This document shows positions 25,207 to 34,460 of a stretch of DNA of 64,000 bases, piece after piece (position 1 is the stretch's first letter; each line of letters starts with the position of its first letter). The position numbers and the translations under genes were made by a program. The stretch is from positions 62,001 to 126,000 of the forward strand of contig NZ_NFJV01000009.1 of NCBI RefSeq assembly GCF_002160055.1, in the 5' to 3' direction. The stretch comes from Mediterranea sp. An20. GTDB taxonomy: Bacteria > Bacteroidota > Bacteroidia > Bacteroidales > Bacteroidaceae. The notes below the pieces were generated by a model. The model ran no database searches, had not been told where the DNA came from, and saw nothing but the letters and a program-made list of their open reading frames with translations.

Positions 25207-25809
25207 ATGTTTTCCGGAATAGTAGAAGAATGTGCCACCTTGGTGGCTATGGTGAAAGAGCAGGAGAATGTGCATTTCACATTTATGTGCTCATTTGTGA
25301 GCGAATTGAAAATAGACCAGAGCATTTCTCACAATGGGGTATGCCTGACTGTGGTAAAGCTTACCGACGACACTTATACGGTGACGGCCATGAAGGAAAC
25401 ACTGGACCGTTCGAACCTGGGCCTTCTAAAGGTGGGAGATGAGGTGAACGTGGAGCGTAGCATGGTTATGAATGGTCGTCTGGATGGGCATATCGTGCAG
25501 GGGCATGTAGATCAGACTGCTATTTGTACGGCGGTGGAAGATGCCGAAGGAAGCTATTATTTCACTTTCCAGTATGCTTTTGATGAGGAGATGGCCAAGA
25601 GAGGTTATATTACTGTAGATAAGGGGTCGGTGACGGTCAATGGGGTAAGCCTGACGGTATGTAATCCGACGGATGATACATTCCAGGTTGCTATTATTCC
25701 TTATACATTCGAGCATACCAATTTCCATGACATTCATGTGGGTAGTGTAGTGAATCTGGAGTTTGATATCATAGGTAAGTATATCAGTCGGATGATTCAG
25801 TATAAGTAA
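25207..25809 (+). CDS. ribE: Riboflavin synthase, alpha subunit
   Basis: 200 residues. It dismutates two 6,7-dimethyl-8-ribityllumazines to riboflavin. It starts MFSGIVEE, the family's invariant beginning, and shows two lumazine-binding barrel repeats: residues 1-90 (ISHNGVCLTVV) and 95-195 (VDKGSVTVNGVSLTV), with GRLDGHIVQGHVD between. A single-gene unit next to the small RNA candidate; no other rib genes are close. Confidence 0.96.
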   Translation: MFSGIVEECATLVAMVKEQENVHFTFMCSFVSELKIDQSISHNGVCLTVVKLTDDTYTVTAMKETLDRSNLGLLKVGDEVNVERSMVMNGRLDGHIVQGHVDQTAICTAVEDAEGSYYFTFQYAFDEEMAKRGYITVDKGSVTVNGVSLTVCNPTDDTFQVAIIPYTFEHTNFHDIHVGSVVNLEFDIIGKYISRMIQYK

Positions 25810-25834
25810 GTGCTTTTTAAAGATAGCATGTCAT

Positions 25835-25875
25835 GGGGATAGGGCAAATCTGTGTCGCCTTATCCCCTTGTTATT
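25835..25875. terminator. Terminator between ribE and fcl
   Basis: GGGGATAGGGC (25835-25845) pairs with GCCTTATCCCC (25857-25867), with a T-rich stretch after it; the two flanking genes converge. Confidence 0.55.
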
Positions 25876-25919
25876 AATAGGAAGAATCTGTTTCAAAGGC
25901 AGAAGTATGCGCCCCTGCC

Positions 25920-27020
25920 TTATTCTGTCTGATGATTGATGCAGATTCCTTTCAGATACCAGTCATAAAGCCGGTGTATTCCTTCATCTATGTCGATTTT
26001 GTGATGCCAGCCCAAGGCATGCAGCTTGCTTACATCGGTCAGTTTGCGTAGAGTGCCGTCCGGTTTGGAGGTATCCCACCGCAGTTCTCCCTGAAATCCT
26101 ATTTCGTTTTTAATTTTTTCGGCTACGTCTCGGATGCTGACCTCCTTTCCCGTGCCCACATTGATGTGACAGTTTCGGACCTCTCGGCTTCCGGTGGTAT
26201 AAGTATCTTTAAAATCTACATTCAGCAATACATGTACGCTGGCATCTGCCATGTCTTCGCTCCAGAGAAATTCGCGTAGCGGTGTGCCTGTTCCCCATAA
26301 GGTGACATGGTCTGGAGTTATGCCGAATCTGACCAGCTTTTCTAATATTTCCTGCTGGCTGTTGTTTCCTTTCACACCCTCTGCCGGGCGCAGGTCCAAA
26401 TCTTTGCGCACAGCCTCCCAATTGTTTTCGTTGAGGCATTTGGCCAAATGGATTTTACGTATCATGGCAGGTAAGACATGGCTGTTTTCCAAGTGGAAGT
26501 TGTCATTCGGCCCATAGAGGTTGGTGGGCATTACGGCTATGTAATTGGTGCCATATTGCAGATTGAAGCTTTCGCACATTTTCAGTCCGGCAATTTTGGC
26601 AATGGCATACGGCTCGTTGGTGTACTCTAAAGAAGAAGTGAGGAGGCAGTCTTCTTTCATGGGTTGAGGAGCTTCACGCGGATAAATACATGTGCTTCCC
26701 AAGAAGAGCAGTTTTTTTACTCCATGTCGGAAGCTTTCACCAATGACATTCTGCTGGATCTGCAGGTTCTGGTAAATGAAATCGGCGCGATATTGCAGGT
26801 TGGCCATGATTCCTCCCACATGGGCGGCGGCCAGCACTACGGCATCGGGTTGTTCTTTGTCGAAGAAACGCCGTACAGCCGTTGCATCCAATAAATCTAA
26901 TTCGCGATGGCTCTTTCCTGTCAGCCGGGTGTATCCCCTTTGCTGGAGATTGTTCCAGATGGCAGAGCCCACCAATCCGCAGTGGCCTGCCACGTATATT
27001 TTAGCTGATTTGTCAAGCAT
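25920..27020 (-). CDS. fcl: GDP-L-fucose synthase
   Basis: 366 residues, somewhat longer than the E. coli enzyme. An extended SDR that epimerises and reduces GDP-4-keto-6-deoxymannose to GDP-fucose. The Rossmann motif is VAGHCGLVGSAI near residue 10, the catalytic Tyr-Lys pair is in YTNEPYAIAKIAGLKMCE, and FLGSTCIYP matches the family. It works after Gmd, encoded about 6 kb away on the same strand. In gut Bacteroides the product feeds fucosylated capsule and glycoproteins. It lies 23 nt downstream of a Crp/Fnr gene ending. Confidence 0.94.
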   Translation of the reverse strand: MLDKSAKIYVAGHCGLVGSAIWNNLQQRGYTRLTGKSHRELDLLDATAVRRFFDKEQPDAVVLAAAHVGGIMANLQYRADFIYQNLQIQQNVIGESFRHGVKKLLFLGSTCIYPREAPQPMKEDCLLTSSLEYTNEPYAIAKIAGLKMCESFNLQYGTNYIAVMPTNLYGPNDNFHLENSHVLPAMIRKIHLAKCLNENNWEAVRKDLDLRPAEGVKGNNSQQEILEKLVRFGITPDHVTLWGTGTPLREFLWSEDMADASVHVLLNVDFKDTYTTGSREVRNCHINVGTGKEVSIRDVAEKIKNEIGFQGELRWDTSKPDGTLRKLTDVSKLHALGWHHKIDIDEGIHRLYDWYLKGICINHQTE

Positions 27021-27043
27021 GGGTATATGGTTTTATATTGTTA

Positions 27044-27628
27044 TTATAATGCTCCGGCGCGTACCCGGCTCAAAGTTTCCGGAGTCATCAGCAGGTAAGT
27101 GGCGATATAGGCCAGCGGGGCACGCCGGATGACTTCCGGTTGGGTTTTCATCAGGTGTAAGTAGCGTTCCTTGGCTGTTTCAAAACGCCACGAGTCTGCT
27201 TTCACCTGTGAGACAATGAGGCTGAATTCTAACATTTTGCGATAGAACATATTGATTCCCCACGAGGCGCGCGACAGTTTCAGCATTTTGTCGGCCGGCA
27301 ACATATAGACCGTGCCTGCCTCCAGAGCCTCTACCATCAGTCGCGTAGGTTCTTGTTTCATAATGCTTTCTATGCAAATCACAATATCCCCTTCATAAGA
27401 GAAGTGTTCGGTGACATCTTTTCCGTTCTTGTAATAAAATTGGCGTACCATTCCTTTAGCCACCACAATGAAATCGTGGCTCACCTGTCCCTCTTTCAGA
27501 AGAATTTCTCCCTTTTCCATCTCTTTGCGCACTGCTATTCCTTCTAAAAGCTTTCGGTTTTCCGTATCTAATTCCGGGTAGCGCCGGTTTACGGTTTCGT
27601 TGATGGTTTCTTTTAATAATGTATCCAT
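27044..27628 (-). CDS. Crp/Fnr family transcriptional regulator
   Basis: 194 residues from MDTLLKETINETV; a start 8 codons upstream is less likely. The cyclic-nucleotide-binding-like barrel occupies about residues 30-125 (KGEILLKEGQVSHDFIVVAKG, split), and the C-terminal helix-turn-helix is short: APLAYIATYLLMTPETLSRVRAGAL read as two helices. No Cys cluster for iron-sulfur binding is present. The effector is unknown. A -7 element TATATTTG lies at 27650-27657. It is directly upstream of fcl, possibly in one unit. Confidence 0.88.
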   Translation of the reverse strand: MDTLLKETINETVNRRYPELDTENRKLLEGIAVRKEMEKGEILLKEGQVSHDFIVVAKGMVRQFYYKNGKDVTEHFSYEGDIVICIESIMKQEPTRLMVEALEAGTVYMLPADKMLKLSRASWGINMFYRKMLEFSLIVSQVKADSWRFETAKERYLHLMKTQPEVIRRAPLAYIATYLLMTPETLSRVRAGAL

Positions 27629-27649
27629 TCGTTTTAGGTTAATTCTCTG

Positions 27650-27657
27650 CAAATATA
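27650..27657 (-). promoter_or_regulatory. -7 element for the Crp/Fnr gene
   Basis: TATATTTG on the minus strand, 22 nt upstream of the start codon. Confidence 0.45.
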
Positions 27658-27775
27658 GCTTATTTCCTCATTCCCACTGCGAAGAGGTTTGAACTTTTTT
27701 GTGGTGTCATACGACTGTCGGTCGTGTCGGGTGGTTCCGTGGCAAATCCCCGGATGCGGAGAGGCGGTTTTGCCG

Positions 27776-27863
27776 GCGCTAAGGAGCGTTTTTCTACGCG
27801 CTAAGGAGTCGGCTTGGCCTATATAAGGAGCAAACTTGTTATATATAAGAAGCAATATGCTGG
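27776..27863 (-). repeat. 22-bp tandem repeat, locus A (4 units)
   Basis: Four exact 22-nt periods: 27776-27797, 27798-27819, 27820-27841, 27842-27863; a fifth degenerate unit may precede them at 27754. Read on the minus strand each has a 12-nt core (GCTCCTTAGCGC, ACTCCTTAGCGC, GCTCCTTATATA, GCTTCTTATATA) plus 10 variable nt. Same family as loci at 34395, 41436 and 49204, but in opposite orientation. It lies between the Crp/Fnr gene and the tRNA cluster. Confidence 0.75.
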
Positions 27864-27987
27864 TTATCAGTGTAATTTTTGCTTTGTATGTCGGAAATTT
27901 CCCAGGAAAGTCGTTCGATAGGCAGCAGTATATTTTGCGACAAATCTGCGATAAGATTATTTTTTTTGAAAAAATGTGCCTGAAACG

Positions 27988-28018
27988 TTTGCTGAATCCA
28001 AAACTTTGCCTACCTTTG
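27988..28018 (+). promoter_or_regulatory. Promoter of the tRNA cluster
   Basis: TTTG (27988-27991), a 19-bp spacer and TACCTTTG (28011-28018), ending 30 nt before the first tRNA. Confidence 0.7.
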
Positions 28019-28048
28019 CACCGCATTTGAAAAAATGCTGGTCACTAA

Positions 28049-28137
28049 GGAAGTTTGGGTGAGTGGCTGAAACCAGCAGTTTGCTAAACTGCCGTACGAA
28101 TTTTCTCGTACCGGGGGTTCGAATCCCCCAGCTTCCG
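28049..28137 (+). tRNA. tRNA-Ser (GCU)
   Basis: 89 nt with a long variable arm (GTACGA/TCGTAC) as expected for Ser. The anticodon stem GCAGT/ACTGC holds loop TTGCTAA, anticodon GCU. Acceptor arms GGAAGTT and AGCTTCC pair with one G-U; discriminator G. CCA is not encoded. Confidence 0.95.
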
Positions 28138-28150
28138 CAGTTGATGACTT

Positions 28151-28223
28151 GCACTCTTAGCTCAGTTGGTAGAGCAACTGACTCTTAATCAGTGGGTCCA
28201 GGGTTCGAATCCCTGAGGGTGTA
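28151..28223 (+). tRNA. tRNA-Lys (CUU)
   Basis: 73 nt. Anticodon stem ACTGA/TCAGT with loop CTCTTAA, anticodon CUU. T-arm GGGTTCGAATCCC. Acceptor GCACTCT pairs with AGGGTGT; discriminator A; CCA not encoded. Thirteen nt after tRNA-Ser. Confidence 0.95.
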
Positions 28224-28238
28224 CAGAGTTGATAAGTT

Positions 28239-28310
28239 GGTGGATTCGTCTAACGGTTAGGACACATGCCTCTCACGCATGCAATACGAGTTCGATTCTC
28301 GTATCCACTA
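28239..28310 (+). tRNA. tRNA-Glu (CUC)
   Basis: 72 nt. Anticodon stem CATGC/GCATG with loop CTCTCAC, anticodon CUC. Acceptor GGTGGAT pairs with ATCCACT with a G-U end pair; discriminator A; CCA not encoded. Last of the three tRNA genes, all under the promoter at 27988. Confidence 0.95.
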
Positions 28311-28390
28311 CAAAAAGTGTGAAATGGGCGGCTGCAGGATTTTCTTTGCGGTCGCCTTTTTTGGTTAATGTCAAACTAAGAATTAGAATT

Positions 28391-29056
28391 ATGGACTTCA
28401 TTATTGATTTTATTCTGCACATCGATGTGCACATGATTGCTATTGTGCAGGAATATCATTTATGGACGTATGCCATTTTGTTTGCGGTGATTTTCTGTGA
28501 GACGGGTTTGGTCGTTACTCCTTTCCTGCCCGGCGATTCTCTTTTGTTTGTGGCCGGTGCCATTGCTGCGCAGCCTAATATGCCGCTTGAGGTGAATATT
28601 CTGGCTCTGATTGTCTTTGTGGCAGCCGTATTGGGCGATTCGAGCAATTATGCCATCGGGCATTTCTTTGGGCAAAGGCTCTTCAGTAATCCCCATTCAA
28701 AAATCTTCAAGCAGAGTTATCTGGACAAGACGCACAGTTTTTATAAGAAGTATGGCGGGAAAACCATCATTATAGCTCGTTTTGTTCCCATTGTCCGCAC
28801 TTTTGCACCGTTCGTGGCTGGTATGGGTAAGATGCACTACTATTATTTTATGTTCTATAATGTGACGGGTGGTGCCTTGTGGGTGGCTCTCTTCTGTTAT
28901 GCCGGTTATTTCTTCGGCGATTTGCCTTTCGTGCAGCAGAATCTGAAGCTGTTGGTTGTGGCTATCATTGTCATTTCTATCCTGCCGGCCATCGTTGAGG
29001 TATTGCGTGAGCGGAGGAAACTGAAGAAAGAACGCTCGCAGAATGCCGAATCTTAA
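28391..29056 (+). CDS. DedA family membrane protein
   Basis: 221 residues from [16 protein letters not shown]; the open frame runs upstream through tRNA-Glu, which excludes an earlier start. It has the DedA/SNARE-associated domain with the re-entrant signature [18 protein letters not shown] and the conserved [18 protein letters not shown]. DedA proteins act in undecaprenyl-phosphate or phospholipid flipping and envelope homeostasis. It precedes the AspT/YidE-type transporter gene by 11 nt. Confidence 0.92.
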   Translation: MDFIIDFILHIDVHMIAIVQEYHLWTYAILFAVIFCETGLVVTPFLPGDSLLFVAGAIAAQPNMPLEVNILALIVFVAAVLGDSSNYAIGHFFGQRLFSNPHSKIFKQSYLDKTHSFYKKYGGKTIIIARFVPIVRTFAPFVAGMGKMHYYYFMFYNVTGGALWVALFCYAGYFFGDLPFVQQNLKLLVVAIIVISILPAIVEVLRERRKLKKERSQNAES

Positions 29057-29067
29057 TTCTTACCGCT

Positions 29068-30729
29068 TTGGATTGGTTATATAGTTTGTTTGTAGAGCCT
29101 ACCGCCCTGCAGGCCATTGTGGTGCTGTCGCTGATCTCAGCCATTGGGTTGGGGCTGGGCAAGGTGCATATTTGGGGCGTTTCGCTGGGCGTTACTTTTG
29201 TGTTTTTTGCAGGTATCCTGGCCGGACACTTCGGTTTGAAGATTGACGCCGGGATGCTGAATTATGCCGAGAGTTTCGGCCTGGTGATATTTGTCTATGC
29301 TTTAGGATTGCAGGTGGGGCCTGGATTCTTCAGCTCTTTCCGAAGTGGCGGGCTTACGCTCAATATGCTGGGGGTGGCTGTGGTGTTGGTAGGCACGTTG
29401 TTTACCTTGGTGGGCAGTTGTGTGCTGGGCATTTCCTTGCCGGATATGGTGGGGATTCTGTGTGGAGCCACTACCAATACACCTGCTCTGGGTGCTGCCC
29501 AGCAGACACTGAAGCAATTGGGGATGGACGCCTCCGGACCTGCATTGGGGTGCGCTGTGACTTATCCTTTAGGGGTGGTGGGCGTGATATTGGCCATCTT
29601 GTTGCTGCGAAAGTTCCTTACTCGTCCGCAGGATTTGCAGGAAAAAGAGAAAGAAGATGTCAACAAACCCTATATTGCCGCCTTTCAAGTGCATAATCCT
29701 GCTATATTCGACAAGAATATCAGGGAGATAGGAGAACTGCATTATGCCAAGTTTGTTATCTCCCGTTTGTGGCGGAATGGTAAAGTGACCATACCTACAT
29801 CGGATACAATAATTCATGAAGGTGACCGCTTACTGGTGATTACTTCCGAAAAAGCAGCTCCGACGCTTACGGTGCTTTTCGGTGAGCAGGAGCATACCGA
29901 TTGGAACAAGGAAGATATTGACTGGAATGCTATCGACAGCCAGCTTATCTCGCAACGTATCGTGGTGACCCGTCCGGAACTGAACGGCAAAAAACTGGGG
30001 TCGTTGCATTTGCGCAACAGCTATGGTGTTAACATTACCCGTATTTACCGTAGCGGTGTGCAGTTGTTGGCTACGGCCGGGTTGCGTCTGCAGTTGGGCG
30101 ACCGTCTGACTGTGGTGGGTGAAGCTGCAGCCTTGCACAACGTGGAGAAGGTACTGGGCAATGCTGTGAAAAGCCTGAAAGAACCTAATTTGGTGGCAGT
30201 GTTCATTGGTATTGTCTTGGGACTTATGGTAGGTGCCATTCCTATATTTCTGCCAGGTATGAGTTCTCCCGTTAAGTTGGGGCTGGCAGGTGGTCCCATT
30301 ATTGTGGGGATTCTTATAGGTACTTTCGGTCCGCGTTTGCACATGATTACTTATACTACCCGCAGTGCCAACCTTATGCTCCGCTCCCTCGGTCTTTCGC
30401 TTTATTTGGCTTGTCTGGGGCTGGATGCGGGTGAGCATTTCTTTGAAACAGTGTTTCGTCCGGAAGGGCTTCTGTGGATAGGTACCGGTTTTATATTGAC
30501 TCTGGTGCCTGTGCTGCTGGTTGGTGCTATTGCTTTCAAGTCGTTGAAGGTCGACTTTGGCTCAGCGATGGGGATGCTGTGTGGAAGCATGGCCAATCCT
30601 ATGGCTCTGAATTATGCCAACGACATCATTCCGGGCGATCATCCTTCGGTAGCTTATGCCACGGTGTATCCTCTTTGCATGTTTTTGAGGGTCATCATAG
30701 CGCAGCTTGTATTGATGTTTATGCTGTAG
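29068..30729 (+). CDS. AspT/YidE-type transporter with RCK-C pair
   Basis: 553 residues starting at TTG (codes MDWLYSLFVEPTAL); no ATG precedes the first membrane helix, so TTG appears to be the start. Two membrane halves, each with the AspT-YidE-YbjL duplication motif (FGLVIFVYALGLQVGPGF in the first, NLMLRSLGLSLYLACLGLDAG in the second), flank two TrkA-C/RCK-C domains (about residues 205-375; QVHNPAIF, VVTRPELNGKKLGSLHL). Relatives exchange aspartate for alanine; the substrate here is unknown. Confidence 0.88.
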   Translation: MDWLYSLFVEPTALQAIVVLSLISAIGLGLGKVHIWGVSLGVTFVFFAGILAGHFGLKIDAGMLNYAESFGLVIFVYALGLQVGPGFFSSFRSGGLTLNMLGVAVVLVGTLFTLVGSCVLGISLPDMVGILCGATTNTPALGAAQQTLKQLGMDASGPALGCAVTYPLGVVGVILAILLLRKFLTRPQDLQEKEKEDVNKPYIAAFQVHNPAIFDKNIREIGELHYAKFVISRLWRNGKVTIPTSDTIIHEGDRLLVITSEKAAPTLTVLFGEQEHTDWNKEDIDWNAIDSQLISQRIVVTRPELNGKKLGSLHLRNSYGVNITRIYRSGVQLLATAGLRLQLGDRLTVVGEAAALHNVEKVLGNAVKSLKEPNLVAVFIGIVLGLMVGAIPIFLPGMSSPVKLGLAGGPIIVGILIGTFGPRLHMITYTTRSANLMLRSLGLSLYLACLGLDAGEHFFETVFRPEGLLWIGTGFILTLVPVLLVGAIAFKSLKVDFGSAMGMLCGSMANPMALNYANDIIPGDHPSVAYATVYPLCMFLRVIIAQLVLMFML

Positions 30730-30872
30730 TTATAGCTTAAGCAAACTTGTTGGAAAACGAAATTGCATCTTTGCGCAAAATAAAAGCTCATGAAATGATG
30801 AATATTTGGCGTAAATTGTGTAATTTGCGTTCCGATTCATAACATGGTATATGCATAGTATTTTATATCAAG

Positions 30873-30943
30873 CACAGAGATGTAAGGGGAAGAGACGCTT
30901 CCGTCTGGAAAGACTTGTTGTTTCGAGCCTTTGTATCTCTGCG
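30873..30943. repeat. Intergenic inverted-repeat element
   Basis: Imperfect arms: CACAGAGATGTAAGG (30873-30887) and CCTTTGTATCTCTGCG (30928-30943). The centre holds a perfect 5-bp stem AGACG-CTTC-CGTCT. It lies upstream of fbp and would be in its leader if transcription starts near the -7-like CATCTTTG at 30766. Confidence 0.5.
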
Positions 30944-30991
30944 TTTGGTATGATTGAATCCAATTGGTTATAATATTAAATCAAAACCTAT

Positions 30992-32980
30992 ATGGGAAAC
31001 ATAAGTCCAGAATCTATTGTTAACGATTTGCGTTATTTGCAGCTTCTTTCGCGCAGTTTTCCGACCATAGCTGACGCTAGTACTGAAATCATTAACTTGG
31101 AGGCCATACTCAACCTGCCTAAGGGCACAGAGCATTTTCTGACGGATATACACGGTGAGTATGAAGCCTTTCAGCACGTGCTCAAAAATGGCTCGGGAGC
31201 GGTGAAGCGCAAGGTGAACGAAATCTTTGCCCATGCTTTGAGGGAGAGCGAAAAGAAAGAATTGTGTACGCTCATCTACTACCCGGAAGAGAAACTTCGA
31301 CTGATTAAAGCGCAGGAGAAGGAACTGGACGACTGGTATCAGATTACGCTGAACCAGTTGGTGAAGGTTTGTCAGAACGTATCTTCCAAGTACACGCGCT
31401 CAAAAGTGCGCAAAGCTTTACCTGGGGAGTTCTCCTACATCATTCAGGAACTGTTGCACGAATCGAGCGTAGACCCCAATAAGCAAGCTTACATCAATGT
31501 TATCATCTCTACCATTATTTCGACCAGACGGGCTGACGACTTCATTGTGGCCATGTGCAACCTCATCCAACGCCTTACCATTGATTCTTTACACATAGTG
31601 GGCGATATCTACGACAGAGGTCCCGGCGCACACATCATCATGGATACTCTGTGTGATTATCATAACTTCGACATCCAGTGGGGGAACCACGACATTCTCT
31701 GGATGGGAGCGGCTTCGGGTAATGATGCCTGTATAGCCAATGTAATTCGTCTGTCCATGCGTTACGGCAATCTGGCTACACTGGAAGACGGATACGGCAT
31801 CAACCTTTTGCCTTTGGCGACTTTTGCCATGGATACTTATGGAGACGACCCTTGCACGGTGTTCATGCCCAAGACGGATTTTTCCGACGGGCAGCATAAT
31901 GAGAAGACACTGAAGCTGATTGCACAGATGCACAAGGCCATTACCGTCATTCAGTTCAAATTGGAAGCGGCTATCATCGACCGTCGGCCGGAATTTGGCA
32001 TGCAGGGGCGTAAGTTATTGGACAAGATTGATTATAAGCGTGGAATCTTTGTGTATGAAGGTAAGGAATATCCTTTGCGTGATATGAACTTTCCTACCAT
32101 TGACCCGGCCAATCCGTATCGGCTTACCGATGAGGAAGAGGAATTGGTGGGCAAGATTCATGCTTCGTTTATGAACAGTGAGAAGTTGAGGAAGCACATG
32201 CGTTGCCTTTACACGTATGGGGGGATGTATCTGGTGTGCAACAGTAATTTGCTCTACCATGCCTCTGTACCTCTGAACGAAGACGGCAGCTTCAGGCATG
32301 TGGTCATAAACGGTAAGGAGTATTGGGGGCATAAGTTGCTACAGAAGACCGACCAACTGATACGCACAGCTTATTTCGGTGAAGAAGGAACATCCCGTAC
32401 GGATTTTGCGGTGGATTATATGTGGTATTTGTGGTGTGGTCCCGATGCTCCCTCGTTCGACAAAGATAAAATGGCGACCTTTGAGCGGTATTTTGTGGGC
32501 GACAAGGATTTGTGTAAAGAAACCAAGGGTCATTATTATACTTTGCGCAATGAAGCGGAAACCTGCGACCGCATTCTTCTGGAGTTTGGCGTAACGCCCG
32601 GCCCTCATTCGCACATCATCAACGGTCACGTGCCGGTCAAGACTCTTAAGGGCGAGAAGCCGGTAAAGGCGGGCGGTAAGTTGCTGGTGATAGACGGAGG
32701 ATTTTCCAAGGCTTATCAGCCTGAGACTGGTATTGCGGGATATACGTTGGTGTATCATTCGCACGGCTTGCAATTGGTTCAGCACGAGCCTTTTCAGAGC
32801 CGGCAGAAGGCTATTGAAGAGGGATTGGACATCAAGTCGACCACCTTCCTCGTTGAATTCAATTCGCAGCGTATGATGGTGAAGGATACCGACAAAGGGG
32901 CGGAGCTTGTCACGCAGATTGCCGATTTGGAGAAACTGCTGGCTGCCTACCGGATGGGTCTTATCAAGGAAAAAGAGTAG
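30992..32980 (+). CDS. fbp: Fructose-1,6-bisphosphatase, class III
   Basis: 662 residues, the usual length of class III (Firmicutes/Bacteroidetes-type) FBPase of the metallophosphoesterase superfamily. It hydrolyses fructose 1,6-bisphosphate in gluconeogenesis. The phosphoesterase motifs are FLTDIHGEYEAF, IVGDIYDRGPGAH, WGNHDILWMGA and NGHVPVK. It follows a 262-nt gap and is not in an obvious operon. Confidence 0.95.
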   Translation: MGNISPESIVNDLRYLQLLSRSFPTIADASTEIINLEAILNLPKGTEHFLTDIHGEYEAFQHVLKNGSGAVKRKVNEIFAHALRESEKKELCTLIYYPEEKLRLIKAQEKELDDWYQITLNQLVKVCQNVSSKYTRSKVRKALPGEFSYIIQELLHESSVDPNKQAYINVIISTIISTRRADDFIVAMCNLIQRLTIDSLHIVGDIYDRGPGAHIIMDTLCDYHNFDIQWGNHDILWMGAASGNDACIANVIRLSMRYGNLATLEDGYGINLLPLATFAMDTYGDDPCTVFMPKTDFSDGQHNEKTLKLIAQMHKAITVIQFKLEAAIIDRRPEFGMQGRKLLDKIDYKRGIFVYEGKEYPLRDMNFPTIDPANPYRLTDEEEELVGKIHASFMNSEKLRKHMRCLYTYGGMYLVCNSNLLYHASVPLNEDGSFRHVVINGKEYWGHKLLQKTDQLIRTAYFGEEGTSRTDFAVDYMWYLWCGPDAPSFDKDKMATFERYFVGDKDLCKETKGHYYTLRNEAETCDRILLEFGVTPGPHSHIINGHVPVKTLKGEKPVKAGGKLLVIDGGFSKAYQPETGIAGYTLVYHSHGLQLVQHEPFQSRQKAIEEGLDIKSTTFLVEFNSQRMMVKDTDKGAELVTQIADLEKLLAAYRMGLIKEKE

Positions 32981-33032
32981 GGGCGAAGGGCATAATGCCA
33001 TAATCGATTGGCTGTACGCCCCTGAATGGCAC

Positions 33033-33116
33033 ACAGATGATACAGATTTAAACAGATTTCTTCAGTCCTGATTCAGTCCGCAGGCTTCGAACATCTGTCA
33101 TATCTGTATCATCTGT
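33033..33116. repeat. Intergenic inverted-repeat element
   Basis: Perfect 15-bp arms ACAGATGATACAGAT (33033-33047) and ATCTGTATCATCTGT (33102-33116) around 54 nt, between the converging fbp and gmd genes. It may act as a bidirectional terminator, though there is no strong T tract, or be a dispersed element. Confidence 0.6.
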
Positions 33117-33142
33117 TGTTGTTTATATAGCATGGTGGTTCC

Positions 33143-34198
33143 CTATAGGGATTTTAGGTTCTGTAAGTCATTGCTCACCATGATATGTACCAGTTCTTCG
33201 AAGGTGGTCTGCCTCGGGTTCCATCCAAGCAAGGTCTTGGCTTTGGTCGGGTCGCCCAGCAGTTGTTCTACTTCGGCAGGACGGAAATATTTGGGGTCAA
33301 CCTCGACGAGCGTGCGGCCGGTGCGCTGGTCAATACCCTTTTCGTTAACTCCTTCTCCTTCCCATCGCAGGCTTATTCCTGCTTCACTGAAGGCCAACGT
33401 ACAGAATTCGCGCACGGTGTGCATCTCTCCTGTGGCTATGACGAAGTCTTCGGGCGTGGGGTGTTGCAACATCAGCCACATGCATTCCACATAGTCCTTG
33501 GCATAACCCCAGTCGCGTTTGGCGTTGAGGTTGCCCAAGTAGAGCTTGTCTTGCAGCCCGTGGGCAATGCGAGCGGCGGCCAGCGTGATTTTGCGGGTGA
33601 CGAACGTCTCTCCCCGTCGTTCACTTTCGTGATTGAAGAGAATGCCGTTCACGGCAAACATGCCGTAGCTTTCGCGGTAGTTCTTCGTTATCCAGAATCC
33701 GTACTGTTTGGCTACTCCGTAGGGGCTGCGCGGATAGAAAGGCGTCGTTTCCCGCTGAGGCACCTCCTGTACCTTGCCAAAAAGTTCGGAAGTAGATGCC
33801 TGGTAGATTTTCGTTTTCTTCTCCATGCCCAATATGCGCACGGCTTCCAACATGCGCAAGGTGCCTACCGCATCGGTCTCGGCGGTATATTCGGGCACGT
33901 CAAAACTCACCTTTACATGGCTTTGGGCAGCTAAGTTGTATATCTCGTCGGGTTGTACCTGCTGGATGATGCGTATGAGTGAACTGCTGTCTGTCATGTC
34001 GCCATAGTGCAGGTTGACAAGGCGCTTCTGTTTCATGTCACGCACCCATTCATCGAAGTAGAGATGTTCGATGCGTCCTGTGTTGAACGACGAGGAGCGG
34101 CGTAGAATGCCATGGACCTCATAACCTTTCTGGAGCAAGAGTTCGGCCAGGAACGAGCCGTCTTGTCCTGTGATGCCGGAGATAAGAGCTGTTTTCAT
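33143..34198 (-). CDS. gmd: GDP-mannose 4,6-dehydratase
   Basis: 351 residues from [16 protein letters not shown]; upstream in-frame sequence lacks family features and holds the promoter. An extended SDR that makes GDP-4-keto-6-deoxymannose, the substrate of Fcl. The NADP motif is [15 protein letters not shown], the catalytic Thr-Tyr-Lys region is ASTSELFG and [15 protein letters not shown]. It supplies GDP-fucose synthesis together with fcl at 25.9 kb; genes between them are unrelated, unlike the adjacent gmd-fcl pairs of many bacteria. Confidence 0.96.
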   Translation of the reverse strand: MKTALISGITGQDGSFLAELLLQKGYEVHGILRRSSSFNTGRIEHLYFDEWVRDMKQKRLVNLHYGDMTDSSSLIRIIQQVQPDEIYNLAAQSHVKVSFDVPEYTAETDAVGTLRMLEAVRILGMEKKTKIYQASTSELFGKVQEVPQRETTPFYPRSPYGVAKQYGFWITKNYRESYGMFAVNGILFNHESERRGETFVTRKITLAAARIAHGLQDKLYLGNLNAKRDWGYAKDYVECMWLMLQHPTPEDFVIATGEMHTVREFCTLAFSEAGISLRWEGEGVNEKGIDQRTGRTLVEVDPKYFRPAEVEQLLGDPTKAKTLLGWNPRQTTFEELVHIMVSNDLQNLKSL

Positions 34199-34232
34199 TT
34201 CTGTTTTTTCTGATATTGGTTGGTATGGTGGA

Positions 34233-34264
34233 CAAAGATACGACTTTAGTGGAAATGGAGCAAA
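34233..34264 (-). promoter_or_regulatory. gmd promoter
   Basis: On the minus strand TTTG (34261-34264), a 20-bp spacer and TATCTTTG (34233-34240), about 35 nt before the gmd ATG. Confidence 0.65.
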
Positions 34265-34394
34265 TAAGGAGGGTGGAAGTTTCAAATGGCAGATGAAGGT
34301 GATTCTGATTTTTCGACCAATGCCGGAATGTTATCGTGTATGGATATATACTTTGTTGATAATCACTATGTTGCTTTTTGTATATAACGAGCGC

Positions 34395-34460
34395 GCTGCT
34401 TATTGCTTCGAAATCCGCTGCTTAGCGCCTGGCTATTGGCTGCATAGCGCTTGGGCATTT
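34395..34460 (+). repeat. 22-bp tandem repeat, locus B (3 units)
   Basis: Units 34395-34416, 34417-34438 and 34439-34460, with cores GCTGCTTATTGC, GCTGCTTAGCGC and GCTGCATAGCGC. It lies in the 504-nt gap between the divergent gmd and PCMD genes. The rest of that gap holds the two promoters and an 8-bp inverted repeat (ACCGGAAT 34475-34482, ATTCCGGT 34546-34553). Confidence 0.75.

Noticed and set aside
28229..28390. DedA start upstream within tRNA-Glu
   Set aside because: It overlaps an intact tRNA gene; the ATG at 28391 gives a normal DedA N-terminus.
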